DNA of 64,000 nucleotides from Parapristionchus giblindavisi. Taxonomy: Eukaryota; Nematoda; Chromadorea; Rhabditida; Diplogasteridae. Under the pieces are notes generated by a model. The model searched no databases and was not told the origin of the DNA. It saw only the letters and a list, made by a program, of their open reading frames with translations. The stretch covers positions 1-64,000 of the forward strand of contig CALSFV010000313.1 of NCBI GenBank assembly GCA_943737045.1, in the 5' to 3' direction. The translations under genes were made by a program, and so were the position numbers. This document shows positions 35,780 to 48,366 of the stretch, piece by piece (position 1 is the first letter of the stretch; every line of letters begins with the position of its first letter).

Positions 35780-37167
35780 TTCAATTGTTTTTGTTGATTT
35801 TTCTGTATATAGCAAATTGTACATTATGTTTGAAAATGAAGAAAGATGTTATACAGTAAAAAATGTTGTTCAACAGTCACGAAAAAAATTTTGCGTTCCA
35901 CGCCCGCTACTTCATCGTCTTCCGATTCTTCCTCATCCTTTTCTTCTTCTCAATCTATGTCTTCCTCATCTTCTTCCCCCTCTTTATCCTCCTCATATTC
36001 CTGCTCATTCTTTGCCTTTCCTTCTTCATCCTACAAAATTATGAAAAAATCAATCAATAAACTTCTAGTCAATCAATATATCGATAGACCAAATAGCGAA
36101 ATACCGTACCTGATGAGTTTCATCATCGCCGCTCATCTCTTCCTCATCCTCATCCTCTTCTTCCGATTCGGCAGCCTTCTGCGAATACGCAATAATCAAT
36201 AACGTCAATCAATATTTCGAGTATCGATCGATATTCCATCTCTACTGCTCTATTTTACTCTTTGGCCGCAAAGCCATTCAAACCATTAATTATGTATTTA
36301 CATTAATTAGTAACATCGATTGTGCTATGCACCGCAGACAATCGCTTCATACATCAATGGGATGAAACAAGATTTCACGAGGGTCATCGTGCATAGATGG
36401 ATCGAGCGTAATTATTTATTTATTTACTCCATCAAATATATATTCATAAACATATTACTGGCAAAGTTAAAGAAGGAGACCCTTGAGTTGGCATGACTGA
36501 CTCCCCCCTCGATAAGCATGTTGGCTAATGTTTATATTATATGGTAATTGGCGTAAAGGATAATGAGAAAATGAGAGAGCAAGTATGCAAATCCTATGGA
36601 CACTCTCTACATGCCTTGAAAGTTGTAGTTGTACTATTAATGCACATAGTGAACTTTAAACATATCGGGAATCAATATCAGATATGTCTTTCGATTCCTG
36701 TGATGAATTTCTATCATTCTATCCGAACAGCCTTATTACGAAAAAACTCGAGAAAAAACCATCTTTAAAGAGCGGAGATGAATTTCACTCGCGTTTAATC
36801 GAATTCGGTTTTGGGAGTTGCTAAATGAATCATCATAAAAAAACGATGGGGAGGGGTAACATAAATAAAAACCCTATGTGAGGTTCACTTCCATTATACA
36901 GAGCAACGGAATGCAAGGAAGACCGCTGGAGAGGTGGTTAAAAGAAATTACGAAGAGAATGGGAGAACATTGGTTTAGCCTAACTGATGGCCTTTCTAAA
37001 TCCTGATCAGCGTTATTATGTGACCCCTAATTCTGTTCTTTCCTTCAGTGAAATTTTTCACCTGATCTTAAGTGGTCTCATGTCACTTTCAAATGTAATG
37101 TCAATTCAGTTCATCCTTTCAATGTATTTCAAGAGGTTCAAGAAATCAAAATATTGATTTATTCTCC
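35780..37167. other. Intergenic, few features
   Basis: Apart from the two acidic exons (35950-36179), it contains an inverted copy of the GATGGAATAAATAAATAA repeat (about 36405-36460). Nothing else is recognisable between 36470 and 37167. Confidence 0.4.
35950..36179 (-). pseudogene. Orphan acidic C-terminal exons
   Basis: On the minus strand, 36179-36111 follows a TTCGCAG acceptor and encodes KAAESEEEDEDEEEMSGDDE, then THQ. It ends at a GTACGG donor. The next exon, 36030-35950, follows TTTTGTAG and encodes 26 mostly acidic residues ending EEDEEDID and a TGA. Both are phase 0 and join cleanly. I find no 5' exons between here and the MSP gene upstream on the same strand, so this is either the stranded 3' end of a broken gene or the tail of a gene whose other exons I missed. 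Acidic tails of this kind occur in nucleosome-assembly and calreticulin-like proteins, but no family can be assigned. Confidence 0.4.
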
Positions 37168-37767
37168 TTAAGGGTTGTACTCGATGGGAAGGTTCTTTCT
37201 GCGGACCATACCATCACCCTGGAACCATTCACGACGGAACTGCTTGGCGGCTCCATCGGGGGTGTTGGTCCACTCGATCGTGATACGGTCGTTGTTGGTG
37301 TCCTGAACGGAATACATGATTACGGTATATCAGAGAGGCTACAGAAACAATTAATAGTAACCAAGGCACCGTACCTCCTGTCCGTAGGCGAAGGCATCAC
37401 AAGAAACGGCGATGAGGGCGTTCTCCTTGGGGTCGAGAACTCCTGATCCGGGGTCGACACCAAGTCTCTTCATGTTGGTGGTCTTGAAGGCCCATCCGAT
37501 ACGGCGAGCAGAGGAGTTGGTTACCTGTATATTAATTCGTTTAGTTTGGTGATTATCATTAAGGATTAGTCTAAGGCTAAGTAAATGGCCCCTATAAGAC
37601 CCTAAGAACCTAAGACCCTAAGACCCTAAGACCCTAAGACCCTAAGACCCTAAGACCCTAAGACTCACCTTGATGTGGTAGGTATGCTTGTCATCATAAG
37701 GAGCGTTGAAGACGATCTTGCTACCGGGTTGAGTGGCGATATCTCCGGGAGGAACAGACTGAGCCAT
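37168..37767 (-). CDS. msp: Major sperm protein, 3 exons, 127 aa
   Basis: Minus-strand exons 37767-37669, 37524-37375 and 37302-37168 encode a full 127-residue MSP. It starts [20 protein letters not shown], has the immunoglobulin-like fold signatures [15 protein letters not shown] and [13 protein letters not shown], and ends [10 protein letters not shown]. All residues expected for a functional MSP appear present and length matches the family exactly. MSP polymerises to drive amoeboid sperm motility and, when released, signals oocyte maturation. Both introns are phase 0 and short (72 and 144 nt). C. elegans msp genes lack introns, so two introns is notable. Which of the usual multigene msp copies this is cannot be told. 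Confidence 0.95.
37596..37668 (+). repeat. 8-bp tandem repeat (ACCCTAAG) in MSP intron 1
   Basis: About nine near-perfect units run up to the intron 1 donor of MSP. On the MSP sense strand it reads CTTAGGGT, telomere-like in look but not the nematode TTAGGC unit. Confidence 0.85.
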
Positions 37768-37803
37768 GACGACTAATGTGACCAGACCACCGATAGTCGG
37801 GAG

Positions 37804-37810
37804 TTATAAA
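37804..37810 (-). promoter_or_regulatory. TATA-like element of the MSP gene
   Basis: TTTATAA on the minus strand, about 37 nt before the MSP ATG. It would place transcription start very near the ATG, in keeping with the short leaders of C. elegans msp genes. No clear upstream GATA pair was checked beyond this. Confidence 0.4.
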
Positions 37811-38079
37811 GGGCTCCATAAATTCAGATTTGCATTAATCATTTAATAATTCTTTGTTCTGTTGTGATATCAATTCAAATTTTAGTTTCGTGCATATCAT
37901 AATGCACGTAATTATTCTAATTTATAGTAGATGGTAATGTCAATCACAAATTGCACGTCAAAGAATTCAAATCAAATGTACTATGCAAGAAGTCAAGATA
38001 GAAAGAGATTATAATAAACATGCAAATGTCCTGATGGAATTGATATGGGTAAATCAAAAGCAGTAATTAAGTTTATTAA

Positions 38080-38246
<167 letters not shown>

Positions 38247-38337
38247 TTCTTTATGCGATACATTTTTAAAAAATTTAAAATAATTATAGGCCAACTCAGT
38301 TTGGATGGCTTAGTCTCTTCTTCAGACCTACTTTAAT

Positions 38338-38392
38338 TATCACTGGCCTAGCAGTGATCTCTTGCAGGACTTCGTGTGCCTTGAATAACGGT
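38338..38392 (+). repeat. Dispersed CACTGGCCTAGCAGTGATCT repeat
   Basis: Same core as 21205-21262, directly beyond the AAT array by about 100 bp. Confidence 0.5.
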
Positions 38393-39350
38393 AATTACTT
38401 TGGCCTTAAAATTTTTTAAGGCATGATCACGATGATCATTGTATTTTTAATTCCAACGCCATCACAGAGAAAGTTGTGTAGATAGAGAGTGTAGATAGTG
38501 TTGATCTATGACTACAGTTTAGTCTTACTTAACTAACCTATTTCTGGCAATCTACCTATCTCTCTCTCTCTCATATACTCCCTCTCTCTTCATATCTTTC
38601 TCTCTTCTTCTTTCTCCACTTCTCTCACAATCTCTCATTTCCTCTATCTTCTTCCTATCTCTCATTCACTCTTTCTCCCTTTCCGTGATCTCTAAAACGT
38701 TAATCAACACCAGAAATCTTTCGACGGGTACAAGATAGACATCGTTAGTGGTGTCGAGAAATGTTCCGGATTATTTTAGACGAAGTGAGAGGGATGGAGA
38801 AAGTTGGTGAATGCTGACACGCATACTGATGTGTTTTGGTCAAATGTGGCATTCATCATCAGTCTACTTTACTTATTTATATATTTACTTATTATGTACC
38901 GCATTTCTTGCAAAGGCATGAATTATTATCATTTTTAAAAAGAAAAAAAGAAAAAAGAGAGGCGAGAAGGTATGTTAGACGAGAAGTGTTCTCTAATTTT
39001 CTAATGATTCTTGTACAGAACGTCAGTGGGAGATCATTACGAGATGTTTTATATTCGCAAATTGGTCGAATATTATTACTGGTGCACTATGCTGAATGAT
39101 CTTTCTGCAAGGAACGCGAATACAATCCTTTTATTTTGATTAAAACCACTCCCAAGCTAATTTAACTGTTCTCTCTGGCCGTTGATAAGAATATGGAAGA
39201 CCATTGCTAGTGCACAGAATCCAAAATTCTATTATAAACAATTGATGGGTGCCAATATTGTGTTGTTCAACACATCAATTCGTCCTTGATGGCAATCTAC
39301 GAGAGATTGGAGGAGGGATGATAGAAAGTGGAGAGTGAGGGAAGACAGAG

Positions 39351-39392
<42 letters not shown>

Positions 39393-39994
39393 GAGAGAGG
39401 GAGAGAGAGAGGCAGAGAAAAAGATGCAAACAAGGGGTTGGAGGAGGCTGTGAACATAACAAACCGGAACCTTCTCCCTGTCTCCTCCTCACATAATTCT
39501 CGATCGTAAACACGCTCGATTCAGTATGTTGGCTCCAGTATTGATACCCATGATCATCATATTTTTTCTTTATGTTGTTAAAATAGAAATGGATCATAGT
39601 AAACATCACAGCGCTTGGCAAAAAACCCTTCTACACACGGTTGTTGGTTTGCCAACCTTCATTGATACGAAACTGGAACGGTTCTCTGAATGAAACGGTG
39701 GCTCTGTACTCTTCAAAGTGAAGTTCATCCTTATCATCGCTAGAGTATTGTTTGCTTTTCGCGCACTCGTAAGATGCCAAAATATTCTCCGAACTATTGT
39801 TATTTTCGATTATCCTTCCCGCTCTAACCTCTTCAACCCCACTCTTCCACCCAATCAGTGAGCCTGCCCTTATCTTTTGTTTGCTTCTCCACCAGGGACT
39901 ATAATCAATCATGCTCACTCTGTTTTAATGAAAGCTTCTTTCCCGGTACTCCCACCCATTTGTAAGAACAGCGCACATTTCCATCCAAGACCCA

Positions 39995-40118
39995 CAGCGT
40001 TCTCATGACTTTCAAAGCAAGAACGACCGCTCAACATACAAACTCTCTCGAATACAATGGTCTCTCCTTTGTCTTGCTTTGGAAGAAAAATGGCTTGGAC
40101 CAGAATACTGTGGACCAC
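39995..40118 (-). repeat. Dispersed repeat shared with 12590-12720
   Basis: Inverted copy of about 125 bp. One frame encodes the same 40-residue string in both places (ILVQAIFLPKQDKGETIVFE), which could be a remnant of a mobile-element protein but is not recognised. Confidence 0.55.
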
Positions 40119-42215
40119 AAGGTATTCTCAATCTATTTCCTTCCATCTCAATTCAGACTTCACAGAATCATATTCTTAGATTCTGGCTTTCAAAGTCAAG
40201 AAAACACGGTGTTTACCATCCCCCGGTACCATTGATATCTATCTATGTCATGCATTTCCTCTGTTCACCATATCTATAGATAGTCCTCTATGATTGTTGA
40301 CGCCTACTCTTCATTGTTGTCCATTCGTCCAACTCTCTCGAGTGATCACTCTGCAGAACTGCGATATCATATCATGAATAGTGGTCAGTAAAAAATTCAT
40401 TTTTGTCAGACTCTCGTTTGGCGCGCTCTCTAATCAGCTCTCTAACCTGCAGTCGTTTGAAAACCGTGATGTTTTGTTTATTTATCGTTTTAATGGAATA
40501 GGATTTTCCTTTGATGATTAATCTATAGATATTGTTTATTTTGAATAATATTTATATAATGAATCAACAGATTGCGTGTCTGAGAATGAAGAGCGTATAT
40601 AACAACTGATTATAACGCCCATTCTATATTTCTGTTCTATCCCAGTTATTGATCAAAACGCCCGGATTACTTTTCACTGATTTGTTATTTTATTAAATTT
40701 AAATTATTTATGTTACATCACATTACCAGTCCAGCAGGATGGTTTCTCATCTTTTGAAGCTCAAAAAGACCAATTCATACTATATTTATTGTTTATCGCG
40801 CCCATGTATAGCTTCTTTGCATTTGCGATTGAACGACGGAATCGTTCGCGTTGACTGTATAAGTTAGATATGTACACCTCGTGCCGTTCACTCTTGAAAG
40901 TTGTGTCAACAGTCCCTTCACCGATCAATGTTCTCTCGTCTCCAGAGAAATACATAGCATGAAGTGACTGTTGAAAGTGCTTTCACTCTTCATCTACTCG
41001 AAACTGTTTTTTTTACCCAGACTCTGTTGCAATTCAAAAACAAACTCATTTTGGCCGTGATTGACCGAACAGAAGAGCATCTTCTCCTGAAATCTACTGA
41101 TTTTGTCTGATTCATTTTCCGAGTCCGATTTCTGCTCCGATTCCTATCTGTTACACAGATGTGCAAAGTGTAGTCTGTGTTCACATAACATGGGAGTAGA
41201 TAGAATGACTAGACACACCTAGAGACTCTACGAAAGGGGATTACTGACTGACTGTCACTTGACACTCTGCTAGAGTAGGTAGCTCTTCATTTATATGAAC
41301 TACTGCTGAAGCCCAGATCGTTAGTGACGTCACATTTGTATGGTTTGTCAAGATTCGTGGATATTTCATGATGGCAAATGAAAACGTCATAAAAGTCTAT
41401 CAAGCTTGTCTTTTCAGTTGTTTGTGGGATTGTGCAATATATTGATTGCTTGATGGAATTGTCACAGCGATCCTGTAATTTCATCCATTAGCCTTCCCGT
41501 ATGATTTAAATCCTTTTCAAATTTCCGTATATTTTCTGTTAAATGTATTGCATAAAAAGAGATCTCTTCATTTACCTACGATTTGATCGAGATTTGTTCA
41601 TTGCGAAATCGGATCACTCGATCTAGCTCGAAGCGAAAGTGTAACCATTGATCTACATATGTTTCGATCTATGCTATTCTAAAGTTATGATAAATCCAAA
41701 CACTAAATTATTGATTGATTTTCACTGACCTTCTGCATATCTCTATTGTGTCTCTGTGTTATAGTTTGTAGTTCGCTGTTGATCACGGGGTCATGGATGC
41801 TCACATACTATGTTATTGCTCTGGCTATCACCCCATGCGACTACTTCTTCTATAGACATTGACTCATCCCATATTATGAATGCGCGTATTTCTCTAGTGA
41901 AAATAAGAGTAATATCGACAAATATGCAGACAGAAAAATGAGCTTTCATTATGATTATTTTTCTTTGTGAAGCTAATGGGCTGTGGATAAGATAGGTGTT
42001 TATTTCTATAAAAAGTCTCTGCAATATGTGTCCTGGTCACTGCGTTCCCGCATGATAAATATTATTACTGTTTATTCACTATCATAAGCATTTATTGTGA
42101 CAGTTTGTTGATGCAAATATATGCATATTCATCTCGTTATCTCCTTGTACGCATTCATGAATTATCCCAATTGGTATCAGATTATTGATTAATATTGATT
42201 TTTAAAGCTTCCCAG

Positions 42216-44766
42216 ATGAAATCGATAATCTTCGCAACGCTGCTTTCGATTGCCACTGCACAACATTCAGCCCAATGTAAGTACTGTTCTGTTCAACGAT
42301 CAAAGATCAAGGACCAAAGATCAAAGATAAATTATGAATTTATATTGGAATCTCCTCTTCAATTCTAAGCCATCGACGTAGTGATCTTTTCATTGTGTTA
42401 TGTCCCGGTTGAAACATATCTCTAACTGAAGAATCGAGAATGTAAATAGTCTTTGATGTTCGATCTTCCGATCTTCGATCTTTGATCTTTGACCTTTGAT
42501 CTTTACTGTCATTTTCAGTCACTCGTGCACGCGCAATCCTCTTCCACGCATCGGCTGGAGAGATGCCCGGTGAAGTGGTTGGCGTCATCGACTTCTACCA
42601 GGAGAACGCCGGTGTCAGGGTGAGAGATCAAAGATCAAAGATCAGTGAACGGAGATCAGATATAAAACTACACTTGACAAAACTCAAACGAGATGGCACA
42701 CTCACTGAAAAAAGCCTATAACGGATTCCGAATCGTTGGAACGTAGAGTCTTTTAGTTAAGAGTCGGCGCACGGGGTGCATAAGGGTGTGTTAGAGACGA
42801 CACTTATATAAAACATAACATAACATAATTTATCAAAGGTCGCATAGTTGCGCTGAACAGGATTTAGGGTGTTCATTCGTCATCAGTTAGGATCCACCAA
42901 CGTTGTCCCAATCTCTTCGTAATCTCGTAATATATAATATAATAAAAATAACACTACTGATAATTTATTATTTAACTGAACGCATCAGGGGGGTATTATG
43001 CCTGTCAGATAAATCAGTCAATAATAAAATTACCGTTGTGAGTGCAGAGCGGGGTGGTATGTCTCTTTACTTATCCTCACTCTACTGTTTGGCAAACTGT
43101 CAATGGAAAATTGAGATTGATCTATGCGCAAACATTGCTACTGAATCAGCAGACATAGTTGAAACATGAACTATTCCAAATATCTTGACGAAATATTAAT
43201 TAGGGGCTACAAATCAAAGATCAACTATTTCAGCTGAACGGTTCCATCAGTGGTCTGGCTCCCGGTCTACACGGATTCCATGTGCATGAGAAGGTATTTT
43301 TAAAATTTATTATTTTAAATTTCTGTTCAATTAATTTTCTAACAATGCAACTTTTTTTCATTTATCTTTTCATCACTTTTAGGATGTTCTAGAATCAAAA
43401 TGAATGGAATGTTTTGACCTTTTAGATATTTATGAAAAAGCAAAATCGAATATAAGCGACGGAAATTCAGCTGCAGCTAACTTACTCCTTTTCACAATTT
43501 ATTCCACCTCAATGATGGAAATAAATAAATAAATAATTATTTAATTAATTAAATAAATAATAAAAAAATAATAATCAGGGAGATCTGTCGAACGGTTGCG
43601 TTGCCGCCGGAGGCCATTTCAATCCATTCGGAAAGAATCATGGAGCGCCTAATGCTACGAACAGACATGTTGGAGACCTCGGAAATATCGTCACTCCGGT
43701 AAGGATCGAAGATCAAAGATTAATAATATTAGTGATGTCATAACAAGACTATGGAGTGATATAAAAATATATGTAAATTGAAGTGAATCAAATGAGAAAA
43801 ATGCTAAGTAGGAATGATAAATGAACAATCTTAGAGTTACTACAACATAGATGTCCCAGGGTATACCATATTATAGACACATTTCTTCGAATATTTTAAT
43901 ACTTAATACCATAATCAAGTGTGCACTTAAAATACAGATAGATAAGATAAGACATAGTGATATATCTGTTTTCCAATGTTTCGAATTTTCGACTTCTTAA
44001 TTCTAATCATGATTTGATCAGATATATGATAAAGCAATAGTCGAGTCTTTAAAACGTGCTGCGAAGTGGTCCGCGTCGGCGCGTTTTTGGTTGCATCATA
44101 TGCTTAAGTTGGTGAGAAGTCAGTGTCCGGAAAAATTTCCCTGTGTTGCCTCGTATGCAAAGCAATATCACAAGGTCCTAACGCATCGCACGCCTAGAGA
44201 CTCTACCCACGTGTTAAAGGCTCGAACATATTGCACTGTAGATGCACTGATGGCAAACTCTCCCATATTTGAGCTGCAGGTTATTTAAGATGCTATAATT
44301 AGAGAAAAGTTTTCTCAAATTTGAGATAACTTGCTCCAGTCCCCGTTACTATCCCGAGCGAGAAAGTATTATCCAACGTATCTTTTTTGAGAGTGTGGAG
44401 TAAGCTAACCTTTCTCTATGTAGTCCAGTTAGGTAACCTATCTCTAAGAGAATTTGCCGTGAGTCTAGTTGCTTATATTTTAAAATATTTATTTTTGTTT
44501 AAAAAATATTAATTTTCAAGGCAAATGGTGCGACGGAAGTACAGATGAGAGATTCCCAACTGACTCTGAATGGACGTTTATCGATTCTCGGAAGGTAAAG
44601 GAGATAAAAAATCAAAGATCAAAGATCAAAGACCAAAGATCAATTTTCCAGGGCTGTTGTGGTTCACGAGAAGGCCGACGATCTCGGTCTCGGTGGAACT
44701 GAGGCCTCGCGTACGACTGGAGACGCTGGCGCCCGTGTAGCCTGCGGAGTCATCGGTATTGTCTAG
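42216..44766 (+). CDS. sod-4: Extracellular Cu/Zn superoxide dismutase, secreted isoform, 176 aa
   Basis: Exons: 42216-42276, 42519-42619, 43234-43293, 43579-43698, 44521-44594, 44652-44766. Residues 1 to about 18 are a signal peptide ([15 protein letters not shown]). Copper ligands are His70, His72, His87 and His144. Zinc ligands are His87, His95, His104 and Asp107. Cys81-Cys170 is the family disulfide, and Arg167 is the active-site arginine. Motifs [12 protein letters not shown] and GGHFNP are intact, so the enzyme should convert superoxide to peroxide outside the cell. The signal peptide and the alternative 3' exon identify it with C. elegans sod-4. The ATG directly follows a CCCAG acceptor, which suggests trans-splicing. 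A possible poly(A) signal AATAAA is at 45092. Confidence 0.92.
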
Positions 44767-46258
44767 GACCGCCGACAACCAAAGATCAAAGATCAAAGAT
44801 CATCTTGAGAGGGTGAATTTGGCCGTGTGTCCCGTAGTAGGCGTGGTTTTGTGTGTGTATCTTCATTCAGAATAACCCAACTGTACTTATTCCTCTCAAC
44901 CTGTCATTGGTCGGTGATCCTACTAACATTTCCGATTTCCTTACTAATTTTAAAATTTAATTTTAATTTGGAATGAAACCATTAGCAACGGTCTCTTTAT
45001 TTCACATATTAGTTCTTATAATATTATACGTATTCATGAATATATAATGAATGAAGCGTATGATGAAAGAAAAGAAATGAAATGAATCGATAATAAAGAT
45101 GATAAAGCAAAAGATAATGAATTGCTCACGGGTTAAAGAATAAGGGACGAATCTTTGGAATAATAGAGACGAAACATAATTTGTCAGGGAAACTCTATTT
45201 AATTGCTAGGTTTTTCCAAAAGTCTTGCCGCTCTAGGAAAGAAGCTGTAATGGCTATAATTAAATCTAGATCCGGAGTTGTTAAAGTTGAGGGAAGGATC
45301 TCGTCTCAGTATGGAGTTATTTCTACTGACATATGTCATTATGACTAGTGCCATATGACATTATGATTAGTGACATATGTTATTTCGAAAATAAGCTTGT
45401 TTGTAATAAAAACCTCCCATTTCTGTGACGATATTAGTCATTTTGGTGAAGTGAGGTGATCATGGGGGGGGGGACGTTCAGTCACTCCACACTGACAATG
45501 AGTCGAGATCCTACTCTGGTATTTCAAAACTTGAAGTGTACTTACACTTTCAATTAGAGTAGACTTGTAAGTATACTTCAAGTGAGACAAATCTACTTAA
45601 AGTGAAAAAAATTTACGTCACTCACTTGAAGTAGACTTAAAGTAAACTCAAGCCAGAATTTTAAGTAGACTTTAAGTTTTGAAATACCAGAGTATGTACC
45701 CAGTGATCACTCTCTGATTGAGAAGACAGTTGATATGGTTTCATTCCATGCAAAGGAATACCCCAAGCTCTTTTTACTCTCCGAGTTGACAATACTCTCT
45801 CTCTCTCGCAGGCAAAGAAAGCGAGAGAGCATTGTCAGAGCGGAGAGTTTCAATTTGGCTCAGATGTGCCCATAAAAGAATAGCTCGACTCTCCGCTCTG
45901 GCCCTGCTCATTCACTCTGTTTTCAGCTAGAAAATGTGACCAGAGGATAAGTTGTTTTTTTTTAATTGGGGTATTCCTTTAATGTTTATAAATATATTTT
46001 AAAAGCCACACCCGAGCTAAACTTGCTCTCCCCTCTGGCAATGCTCTCCCGCTATCATTGTTTACGAGAGAGAATTGCCACAGCAAAATTATCTCGGGTT
46101 GTGCTTTTAATTGTTTTTAAATTATTTAATTATATAATTAATCATGATTTCCAGCCATCATGGAGGAGGATCCGAGCGCTGGAGACAATGGCGGCTCCTC
46201 CCTCATCACCCTCTTCTCGTCCATTCTTGTTACCGTAACCCTTCTCAGCTATTATTGA
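42216..46258 (+). CDS. sod-4: Extracellular Cu/Zn superoxide dismutase, membrane-tailed isoform, 207 aa
   Basis: It uses the same first five exons, then a shorter exon 6 (44652-44755) ending at GTATTG inside the last codons of the secreted form. It joins an alternative terminal exon 46155-46258. The joint keeps frame (Val-Ile-Ala) and replaces the last three residues by a linker [15 protein letters not shown] and the hydrophobic [18 protein letters not shown] before TGA. This matches the secreted versus membrane-bound SOD-4 isoforms described in C. elegans. The tail could be a transmembrane helix or GPI signal. Splicing is inferred from frame and signals only. The 1.4-kb alternative intron carries three ~100-bp MITE copies. 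Confidence 0.8.
44595..44651 (+). repeat. Intron made of AAAGATC heptamers
   Basis: The 57-nt sod-4 intron 5 is GTAAAGGAGATAAAA, then five AAAGATC or AAAGACC units, then a short TTTTCCAG acceptor. It is the opposite orientation to the heptamer intron at 34182-34236. Confidence 0.85.
45512..45694. mobile_element. Palindromic MITE, CTCTGGTATTTC ends
   Basis: Ends TACTCTGGTATTTC and its exact inverse. Inside are several inverted AAGTAGACTT-type units. It lies in the sod-4 alternative intron. Relatives are at 384-570 and 715-910. Confidence 0.75.
45752..45880. repeat. ~100-bp palindromic MITE copy
   Basis: Member in the sod-4 alternative intron, with an expanded CTCTCT loop. A degraded copy follows at 45885-45960. 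Confidence 0.65.
46003..46115. repeat. ~100-bp palindromic MITE copy
   Basis: Lies 40 bp upstream of the alternative membrane-tail exon of sod-4. Confidence 0.65.
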
Positions 46259-48366
46259 TTTTTTCGAACCTCCAATTTTGATCGATCAATAATTCCATCA
46301 TATAATAAGCATTCATGTACTACCTGTAATATAGTTTTTGATCTGCGATAAAGTTTTGTTTAAAGGAAATTTGGGATTTATTCAAGTACATTTTCTCTCC
46401 CATACCAATGATCGTGAACTCTCTCTGCAGGTTGTATAACAAGATGTGCGACAATTAGAGAAACGTTCTCTCATATGTGAGATATAGCACGCTGTAAACT
46501 AAAAATTTTGCACCAGGTGCATGGCAATTTTCTGTCCACTTTTTCTGCTTCTTCGTTCTCGTTTACCGGTCTGTTTATGCCACTTTGCTTACGCCAGTCT
46601 AATAATTATTAGTAGTTTTTGTTTGATGTGGAATATCACAGTACACTGCCAACCTTTCGCTGATTTACTTCCAACTTCGCAACCCTCCTCAGATATTACT
46701 GATTTCTACAAGCCTCAAATTTTAATCGCATACCAACACATAGTACATGTCAAAGACATTTGGCTTTTTTCAAGTTGATTTTCTAATAACATCATCAAAT
46801 CTCCCCTCCAACCTCATCATTAGGTAAAGTTTCTCCCTAAACCCCCATCCTTTGAACCGAGCCAAAACCAGAAAACGCTTACACGCGAATTTAATCCATC
46901 TACCCTCATTTCATTTGTCAGCAATGCGTTTATGAATATATATTTAATGGAATAAATAAATAAATAAATAAACTATAAAATTAAAAAGGTAAAAAGGTAA
47001 CAGTAAATATACGTTATTCGTTGCACACGAAGTCGTGTGGGAGATCACTGCTGGGCCAGTAATAAATTAAAGCCAATTCAGTCAGGAGGGCCTAATCTGT
47101 CATTCTGGCCTACTGTAATCTAGTCACAGATTTTCAGATAAAAATTATGCGCCAAATTCTTGCCATTGAACCCAACCCAGCTCGTAGTCAAATTGCTGAA
47201 GCTTGGTACATTAGATCCATAAACCCATCTTTGAACACCAGAGAAGAGCTCTCCTATGACCAAACCCCTGTGACCCTCATTACATTGAATCTATAGTACT
47301 CTGCCTTGTTCTTCTCGTCACTGTTATCTGACCTCTCCCTCTTCCTCTTTCTCCCTCTCACCTATATCCAACATGGTTTGGCCTCCCATTCATTCATTCA
47401 CTATCCTTTGACTAATTTATAGATTGCTTGTGTCTCATATTTGTTTAAACCCCGACGGTTTTCCATGATCATATTGTTCTTTGTAGGTAATTATTCCATC
47501 TGATGATGATATGATTATTGTATCGAAACCTCATAAAACGAATAATATTAAAACGAATAAATATATTAAACGAGGTCTCTGTAAGAACGTCGGATTTCCG
47601 AGTGCAGTTTTTGAATGGTCCGATTTCGCTCAAAATTTGCCTAGAGGTGGGATACACTTCAGCCACAAAATTGGACCCGTAGGTTGATCTTTGACCTTTG
47701 AGTTAAAACTAAAAAAAGTTAAAATCTTTGAGTTAAAACTAAAAAGTAGTCGTGAAAAATTTTAAGATGTGAATTGAAATTATCTCTTCATTTACTTTGG
47801 TATATGTTTACTGGTATTATATTGTCTCAATCAATTTTATAAAATGTGTTTCATGAGTAACATAAAATCCGCTTGAATAAAATACAAAGCCTTTACTTTC
47901 TGACCCACCATATACAAGATGACCCAGCGAAGAAGTTGCTGGCCGCGAAATAGGAATGTTACACTCACAGAAAAAACCCTAGCTCATGCACCCCTGTGCA
48001 CCAAACACTAACGGTTAGGGTTTGAAACACTTGTATTTAAGGGTTCTCAGGGTAGGGCTTTAAAACGCTTAAGTGCAAGTGTTTCAAACCCTAACCGTTT
48101 AGTGTTTGGTGCACAGGGGTACATGAGCTAGGTTTTTTTCTGTGAGTGTAGAGCACACATTCCTATTTAGCGGTCGCGATTTCACGGCCGCCTTCAAATT
48201 CATTATTTTGAAATCATGTTCGAACATGTTTTGTAGATAAGGATTATGCACTGTTTATTGACGGTTAATTTGAAAACCTTTTCTTCTTTCTATTGATTGT
48301 GAAGGCATTTCCATTCGTCGTTGTTGATCGTTGCCCCCTCTCAAACCAGAGCTTTGATTGTTACAG
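46259..48366. other. Intergenic; repeats
   Basis: Contains a GATGGAATAAATAAATAA repeat (about 46920-46980), an inverted CACTGGCCTAGCAGTGATCT repeat (47015-47070) and a palindromic MITE (47961-48149). It ends with a TTACAG acceptor at the next ATG. No gene is supported in 46.3-46.9 or 47.1-47.9 kb. Confidence 0.45.
47961..48149. mobile_element. Palindromic MITE, ACACTCACAG ends
   Basis: About 80-bp arms starting ACACTCACAGAAAAAA, matching through TAGCTCATG and AAACACT. Weaker pairing continues about 20 bp further out (TAGGAATGT). A partial end resembling it is at about 42699-42720. Confidence 0.75.

Noticed and set aside
37596..37668. Internal telomere repeat
   Set aside because: The unit is ACCCTAAG (8 bp), not the nematode TTAGGC hexamer, and it sits inside an MSP intron.
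38714..38779. Possible orphan terminal exon (KSFDGYKIDIVSGVEKCSGLF then stop) after an ACACCAG acceptor
   Set aside because: Coding-like codons but no partner exon, no family match and a single weak acceptor; not enough to annotate.
39631..39918. 95-codon minus-strand ORF
   Set aside because: No recognisable domain, and the adjacent 39995-40118 is dispersed repeat; no splice or promoter support.
45966..46238. 90-codon ORF overlapping the sod-4 tail exon
   Set aside because: Frame differs from the one that joins exon 6 and crosses a MITE; the splice-consistent frame gives the hydrophobic tail.
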